Shown here: positions 4,653-9,283 of the stretch, in pieces
How the letters are laid out: every line of letters starts with the position of its first letter
Position numbering within the stretch: position 1 is the stretch's first letter
DNA from: Bacteroidales bacterium
GTDB taxonomy: Bacteria; Bacteroidota; Bacteroidia; Bacteroidales; SMBSF77
Direction: 5' to 3'
DNA: 9,283 nucleotides
NCBI GenBank assembly: GCA_021106655.1
Contig: JAIOTT010000114.1
Location: forward strand, 1-9,283
The notes under the pieces: generated by a model
Told to the model about the DNA's origin: nothing
Databases searched by the model: none
The model's input: only the letters and a program-made list of their open reading frames with translations
Position numbers and translations under genes: made by a program

Positions 4653-7061
4653 ATGAGAATTTTAGTGCTTTTTCTTTTGCTTGGTTTATGCCTGAGTGGT
4701 TTTGCACAGAATTATTCTGTGAGTGGAAAAGTGATTGACTCAGAATCAAAAGAACCTCTTGCATTTGTAAATATAGTTGTTAACAATGGCAAGTATGGCG
4801 GAGCTACAGATATTGATGGAAAATTCTTACTTTATTCGCCCAAGCAAATAACATCTTTAAAATTCAGCTATGTTGGTTATGAAGCATTGAATATTCCAAT
4901 TACTACATCTGATCAAAGCCTTCTTATCAGATTAAAAAGTATTAGCTACGACCTCTCGGAGGTTGTAATTATTCCTGGGGAAAATCCGGCTGATCGTATT
5001 ATTAAAAAAACAATTGAAAATCGAGATCTAAATGATCCTGAAAAGATCAACTCCTTTTCCTATACTTCATACGATAAGATGATTTTTACTGCCGATATGG
5101 ATTCAATGGAATCCCTGAATCTATTTATCGATTCATTTGATATCAAATTAAAGAGCTTTGTTGATGAACAGCACTTATTCCTTATGGAGACAGTGGCTAA
5201 AAGAAAATTCCTGGCTCCCGATAAAAGCTATCAGAAAGTGATTGCAAGCAGGGTGTCGGGATTTAAAGATCCTCTTTTTGTTTTTCTGATCTCCCAGATG
5301 CAATCCTTCTCTTTCTATAAACCCATGATCACTATTTTTGATAAAAATTATATCAATCCAATAGGCAAGGGAAGTTTGAATAAGTACTTTTTTCTCCTTG
5401 AAGATACTACATACTATAATAAAGATACTGTCTTTATTATCTCATTCCGTCCCGGAAAAAATAAAAACTTCGACGGACTGAAAGGCCTTCTCTATATAAA
5501 TACACATGGGTTTGCAATCCAGAATGTAATTGCCGAACCCACAGTTGATGAAAGTGACATCGGAATAAAGATCCAACAAATGTATGAACTGATAGATGGA
5601 GAGAAGTGGTTCCCGGTTCAGCTTAATACTGATCTTACTTTTAATAACAACACAGCAAACTCATATAAATTTATCGGACAGGGCAAGAGTTATTTAAGAG
5701 ATATTGTGCTTAATGAGGAGTTCGTAAAAAGAGAATTCAATAATATTGAAATAGATGTGGATCCTGATGCAGTATTTCGCAATGAGGATTACTGGAATAA
5801 ATACCGTACTGACAGCCTTGACCAAATGGAAATAAAAACTTACCATGTAATTGACAGTATTGGTAAGAAGTATAAATTTGACAAACTGGCAAAATCTTTC
5901 GATGCGTTATTAACAGGAAAAATCCCATGGGGGGTGATTGATCTTGATATTGATAAATTTTTAAGATATAATGATCATGAAGGAATATATCTGGGATTTG
6001 GACTTCATACTAATGACAGAATATCGCAATTTTTTAAAATAGGTGGATACTGGGGCTATGGGTTTTGTGATAAAACAGCAAAATATGGTGGAGACCTACA
6101 ACTTCTTCTTTACAAAAACAGTGATGTTAATTTAAAATTTTCTTATATCAATGATGTTAGCGAAAGCGGTTCAGTGAGCTACTTTGATCGTTCAGAAAAT
6201 CTTCTGTCAAATGAGTCGTTAAGAGATTTCCTTATCCAAAGAATGGACAGGACAATGATTAAAAAAGTTGATGTAGGTTTCCGTGCTTTTAATTATCTAA
6301 AAATAAATATTGGATTTAGTCAAAGCCGGAAGAATCCGACATATGATTATTATTTTGGAAACACTGATGATAATGTTACAATTGGAGTTAATGAGTTTAA
6401 TTTTACTGAATTAAACCTTGGTTTTAGATATGCATACAATGAAAAATTTATAAGAAATACAAGAAAGAAGATCTCTTTAGGGACACATTATCCGGTAATC
6501 CACTTTCAATACAGCAGGGGATTTGATAACATACTGGATGGAGAGTATTCTTATGATCGTTTTGATGTGAGGATAACAAAATCAGTGTATATAAAATACA
6601 TTGGCCGCTCCTCCTTTTTACTTAATAGTGGGTATATAAATGGAAATATTCCTGCAACAGATCTTTATAATGGGCATGGCAGCTATCGGAATTTTACAAT
6701 TCTTGCACCTTTTAGTTTTGCTACCATGCGCATGAATGAATTCCTGGTAAGTAAATATGTTTCTCTTTATTACCAACATAATTTTGGGAATTTACTATTC
6801 AAAACCAGGATATTTAATCCGGAGATAGCAATTGCTGCCAATGCCGGTTTTGGCTGGTTGGATCATCCACAAAGTCATTATGAGATTGATGTACAAAGCT
6901 TTGAAAGAGGATATTATGAAGCAGGGCTACTCCTAAATAAAATTATTGATTTTGGATTTTACAATTATGGTGTAGGAGTGTTTTACCGCCTGGGTACCTA
7001 TTCATTTGAGGAAACAAATAGAAACATTGCCTGGAAAATATCATTCCTTCTGCCTATATAA
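4653..7061 (+). CDS. DUF5686 / carboxypeptidase-regulatory-like outer-membrane protein
   Basis: An 802-residue protein with an N-terminal signal peptide (about residues 1-18, hydrophobic stretch then SGFA|QN). A CarboxypepD_reg-like beta-sandwich follows (about 21-108: VSGKVIDSESKEPLAFVNI, ATDIDGKF, SYVGYE). Next comes the DUF5686 signature around 109-145 (NPADRIIKKTIENR...YTSYDKM). From about residue 420 to the end the sequence alternates polar and aromatic residues like an outer-membrane beta-barrel (GIYLGFGLHTND, IGGYWGYGF, LNLGFRYAYNEK, LLFKTRIFNPEIA). This architecture is common in Bacteroidota and is not a canonical TonB-dependent receptor, since no TonB plug is recognised. The role is unknown; I infer an outer-membrane location. 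The chain ends in ISFLLPI rather than a terminal Phe. It probably belongs to an operon with the upstream aldehyde dehydrogenase, and no Shine-Dalgarno is evident. Confidence 0.9.
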   Translation: MRILVLFLLLGLCLSGFAQNYSVSGKVIDSESKEPLAFVNIVVNNGKYGGATDIDGKFLLYSPKQITSLKFSYVGYEALNIPITTSDQSLLIRLKSISYDLSEVVIIPGENPADRIIKKTIENRDLNDPEKINSFSYTSYDKMIFTADMDSMESLNLFIDSFDIKLKSFVDEQHLFLMETVAKRKFLAPDKSYQKVIASRVSGFKDPLFVFLISQMQSFSFYKPMITIFDKNYINPIGKGSLNKYFFLLEDTTYYNKDTVFIISFRPGKNKNFDGLKGLLYINTHGFAIQNVIAEPTVDESDIGIKIQQMYELIDGEKWFPVQLNTDLTFNNNTANSYKFIGQGKSYLRDIVLNEEFVKREFNNIEIDVDPDAVFRNEDYWNKYRTDSLDQMEIKTYHVIDSIGKKYKFDKLAKSFDALLTGKIPWGVIDLDIDKFLRYNDHEGIYLGFGLHTNDRISQFFKIGGYWGYGFCDKTAKYGGDLQLLLYKNSDVNLKFSYINDVSESGSVSYFDRSENLLSNESLRDFLIQRMDRTMIKKVDVGFRAFNYLKINIGFSQSRKNPTYDYYFGNTDDNVTIGVNEFNFTELNLGFRYAYNEKFIRNTRKKISLGTHYPVIHFQYSRGFDNILDGEYSYDRFDVRITKSVYIKYIGRSSFLLNSGYINGNIPATDLYNGHGSYRNFTILAPFSFATMRMNEFLVSKYVSLYYQHNFGNLLFKTRIFNPEIAIAANAGFGWLDHPQSHYEIDVQSFERGYYEAGLLLNKIIDFGFYNYGVGVFYRLGTYSFEETNRNIAWKISFLLPI

Positions 7062-7108
7062 ATATAAAGCAGCCGCGGCAGTTGAAAACGTACAATATTT
7101 ATTTATTC

Positions 7109-7141
7109 CTACTGCTACTGCAGCTGCTACTGCAACTTTTT
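7109..7141. repeat. Hexamer array (ACTGCN), copy 2
   Basis: Within the 238-bp gap after the DUF5686 gene, ACTGCT, ACTGCA, GCTGCT and ACTGCA follow at 6-bp steps from 7111, ending in ACTTTTT. It closely resembles the array at 1939-1962. GCAGCTGC at 7120-7127 is self-complementary. The T run at 7137-7141 after a C/G-rich stretch gives a weak terminator-like appearance, but no good stem immediately precedes it. Confidence 0.5.
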
Positions 7142-7194
7142 GTAGACTTGAGCTATATTAATGATTATTATGTTTTTATTGAATGATATTTATT

Positions 7195-7221
7195 TTGATA
7201 CTATTATTATTTATATCTTTG
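7195..7221 (+). promoter_or_regulatory. Possible Bacteroidota-type promoter for the propeller sensor gene
   Basis: TATCTTTG (7214-7221) matches the -7 consensus TAnnTTTG, and a TTG within TTTTG (7195-7197) lies upstream with a 16-bp spacer, slightly shorter than the usual 17-23 bp. A transcript from here would have a leader of about 70 nt before the ATG at 7300. The region is very AT-rich, so chance matches are possible. Confidence 0.4.
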
Positions 7222-7286
7222 GACTGAAATAGTTGGGCTTAATTCATAATAGAGGTGATAATTTATATATATTGCTATAATTAATT

Positions 7287-7290
7287 GGAG
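7287..7290 (+). promoter_or_regulatory. Shine-Dalgarno-like GGAG
   Basis: GGAG ends nine bases before the ATG at 7300, good spacing for a ribosome binding site. It supports that start over the second in-frame ATG at 7309. The other gene starts in this window lack such a motif. Confidence 0.55.
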
Positions 7291-7299
7291 AAATTTAGC

Positions 7300-9283
7300 A
7301 TGTTAAAAATGTCTCTTTTGTTAACATTTATTATCCTCAGGGCATTATCCTTTGCCCAAACAAGTGATCAACAAATTTTTGACAAACTTAGGGATGAGGA
7401 AAGCTTATCTCAGGGTTCTGTCTACTCTATCTGTCAGGATTTATCTGGTTATATTTGGATAGGTACAAAAGATGGCCTGAATCGCTACGATGGATATAAT
7501 GTTAAGATTTACCGTAACAATCCTGAAGATTCAAGCAGCATTAGTAGTAACACTATCAATATTATTTTTTATGGTGCTGATGGATATTTATGGATTGGAA
7601 CTTCTGGTGGAGGCTTGAATAAATATGATCCGGTGTCAGACAAGTTCAAAAGATATGTATTTAAATCCAACTCAAATAAATATTATGGAAATATCATAAA
7701 TGATCTTGCACAAGATAGCTTAGATAATTTGTGGATTGGTACATTTAATGATGGCCTGGTAAAGTTTAATCCGGAAACAGGGGAATATCAAAGGTTTATA
7801 CATAGCCATGATAATCCCGGAAGTATTTCAGGAGATATAATTAATACTATCCTGCTTGATTCGAAAGGAAGATTATGGATTGGAATAGAGGATAATAAGT
7901 TAAATCTTTTTATTCCTGAAACTCAAACTTTCAAAAAATTTGAGTATAGTGTTCAGAATCCATCTGATAAATATGGTAATTCAATTTCTTCACTTATTGA
8001 AGATGCTGATTGTAATATTTGGATAGGGACGAACTATGGTGGTTTTATTTACAAATTTGACACCGGGACAGAAGTTTTTACTAATTATAGAGAAGGATTT
8101 CCGGGATCTAATCACTGCTTTGCATTTACAGGATTGGATTCACTTTGGATGGGATCCAATTCCAATGGTTTGTTTCTATATGAAATGTCAAATAAATTAT
8201 CTCATTTATTCAGTTCAGGAACAAAAAATGGCACAATAAATTATAATACAATCAGATCCCTTTATAATGATAGAGATGGTAATTTGTGGATTGGAACTGA
8301 TGGTAAGGGATTTAACATCTATAGCCCGTATAAGAAAAAATTTCAAATCTTCATGCATAAGTCTGGAATATCACAAGGACTTTCTTTGTGCAGTGTAAGG
8401 GCTATTTATCTTGATGATAATGACTTTTTATGGGTAGGAGGTTATAGGATTAGTGATGAATATGAAGGTTTTAGCAGGATAGATCTGAATACTCGGGAAA
8501 TTATAAATTTTAATCCTGGTGGTGTTGTTTATTGCATTTTACCTGATAATGAAAACAAAGATATCCTTTGGCTTGGAACTGAGGGCCAAGGCATAATCAA
8601 ATTAAATACAATAAATTTTGAGACAAGAGGATATTATCAAAACCCACCCTTCTGTCAGGATTCAATTTCCGGATTGAATATTTATTGCATGTTATATGAT
8701 CATAATGGGAATTTGTACATTGGATCAGAAAAAGGATTAAATGTTGTCAATGCAAGTACTAAAGCTTATTCTTTTTATGCCCATGATCCTGGAGATCCTT
8801 CATCATTAAATATAGGATCTGTTATGGCACTGTATATTGACTCTGATAAAAATATTTGGGTTGGATCAGATAAGGGTGGCTTTGCAAAGTTTGACCCTGA
8901 AAGGAAAGTGTTTAAACGCTACATAAACTCCCCTGAAGATAAAAATAGTTTAAGTGGAAATAATGTAAACAGTTTTTACGAAGACTCAAAAGGAAGATTT
9001 TGGACAGGAACTGACAGGGGACTGAATTTAATGAATAAAGCAACAGGGGACTTCAGTAAAATAACTGTTGACAATGGATTACCTAATGACGTTGTCTATT
9101 CTACACTGGAAGATGAAAACGGGAATTTGTGGCTAAGTACTAATATGGGATTATGTAAATTTAATCCTGATACCAGGGAATTTGAAATATATGATAAAAA
9201 TGATGGCCTCCCTGCTAACGAATTTAATAGAACAGCATATTTCAAGGACAATGATGGAAGAATGTTTTTTGGCGGAACCAATG
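7300..9283 (+). CDS. Two-component-regulator propeller sensor protein (3'-truncated)
   Basis: The frame opens at ATG 7300, after an in-frame TAA at 7282, and has no stop up to the right edge: 661 codons are visible. Residues 1-19 form a signal peptide (LLLTFIILRALSFAQ). The rest is Reg_prop-type blades with a (D/N)xxxxx(I/L)W(I/V/L)G core. The aromatic of each core lies at about residues 53, 98, 145, 193, 241, 283, 330, 378, 424, 473, 520, 568, 611 and 657. That is fourteen blades, matching the two seven-bladed propellers of hybrid two-component sensors. The segment GLPANEFNRTAYF with RMFFGG is typical of the last blade, so a Y_Y_Y domain and a membrane helix should follow. In this family the periplasmic part binds a ligand, often a glycan fragment, and signals to a cytoplasmic output: histidine kinase with receiver and AraC domain, LuxR-type HTH or another. 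That output lies outside the window, so the subclass and ligand are unknown. Confidence 0.93.
   Translation, partial: MLKMSLLLTFIILRALSFAQTSDQQIFDKLRDEESLSQGSVYSICQDLSGYIWIGTKDGLNRYDGYNVKIYRNNPEDSSSISSNTINIIFYGADGYLWIGTSGGGLNKYDPVSDKFKRYVFKSNSNKYYGNIINDLAQDSLDNLWIGTFNDGLVKFNPETGEYQRFIHSHDNPGSISGDIINTILLDSKGRLWIGIEDNKLNLFIPETQTFKKFEYSVQNPSDKYGNSISSLIEDADCNIWIGTNYGGFIYKFDTGTEVFTNYREGFPGSNHCFAFTGLDSLWMGSNSNGLFLYEMSNKLSHLFSSGTKNGTINYNTIRSLYNDRDGNLWIGTDGKGFNIYSPYKKKFQIFMHKSGISQGLSLCSVRAIYLDDNDFLWVGGYRISDEYEGFSRIDLNTREIINFNPGGVVYCILPDNENKDILWLGTEGQGIIKLNTINFETRGYYQNPPFCQDSISGLNIYCMLYDHNGNLYIGSEKGLNVVNASTKAYSFYAHDPGDPSSLNIGSVMALYIDSDKNIWVGSDKGGFAKFDPERKVFKRYINSPEDKNSLSGNNVNSFYEDSKGRFWTGTDRGLNLMNKATGDFSKITVDNGLPNDVVYSTLEDENGNLWLSTNMGLCKFNPDTREFEIYDKNDGLPANEFNRTAYFKDNDGRMFFGGTN

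Noticed and set aside
4653..7061. TonB-dependent receptor (SusC-like)
   Set aside because: The N-terminal carboxypeptidase-regulatory-like domain is shared with SusC proteins, but no plug domain or TonB box is recognisable and the NPADRIIKK segment is typical of DUF5686.
8036..8239. Short plus-strand open frame in another register inside the propeller gene
   Set aside because: The overlapping frame encodes clear propeller blades without interruption, and this one has no domain or start signal. The same applies to the minus-strand frames at 9096-9281 and 5737-5928.

Overview
The window looks like chromosomal DNA of an uncultured member of the Bacteroidota (Bacteroidales/Marinilabiliales-like, probably free-living). 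Four things point there: a FISUMP-domain protein joined to a PKD-like repeat of the 'ANAGPD' type, a DUF5686 outer-membrane protein with an N-terminal carboxypeptidase-regulatory-like domain, a periplasmic two-component-regulator propeller protein, and AT-rich promoter regions with matches to the Bacteroidota -7 element TAnnTTTG. Only one of the four visible gene starts has a clear Shine-Dalgarno sequence, which is also typical of the phylum. No rRNA, tRNA, CRISPR array, transposase or phage gene was seen.

Layout. (1) 2-1570, plus strand: 3' part of a large modular protein, FISUMP domain - PKD-like repeat - FISUMP domain, whose start lies off the left edge. (2) 1571-2040: a non-coding gap between convergent genes, packed with an 8-bp degenerate tandem array, a roughly 200-bp nested palindromic element with a 21-bp perfect hairpin at its centre, a hexamer array and a 16-bp degenerate array. 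(3) 2041-2946, minus strand: a ten-helix EamA/DMT-family transporter. (4) 2947-3219: a divergent intergenic region with a large imperfect inverted repeat built from CTTTG/CTCTG words spaced 10-11 bp apart, then a compact 10-bp-stem hairpin. (5) 3220-4638 and 4653-7061, plus strand, 14 bp apart and probably one operon: an aldehyde dehydrogenase and a DUF5686 outer-membrane protein. (6) 7062-7299: a gap with a second copy of the hexamer array and a possible promoter. (7) 7300 to the right edge, plus strand: a secreted sensor protein with fourteen propeller blades, i.e. two seven-bladed propellers, cut off by the window end before its output domain.

The genes do not form one recognisable pathway. 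Aldehyde dehydrogenase and DUF5686 are probably co-transcribed, but no biochemical link is evident. The propeller protein looks like a sensor of the hybrid two-component type, with its target unknown. No new multi-gene system is evident. The most unusual content is the non-coding DNA: each of the three gaps carries degenerate short-period repeats (6, 8, 10-11 and 16 bp) or strong palindromes that belong to neither a gene nor a normal terminator.
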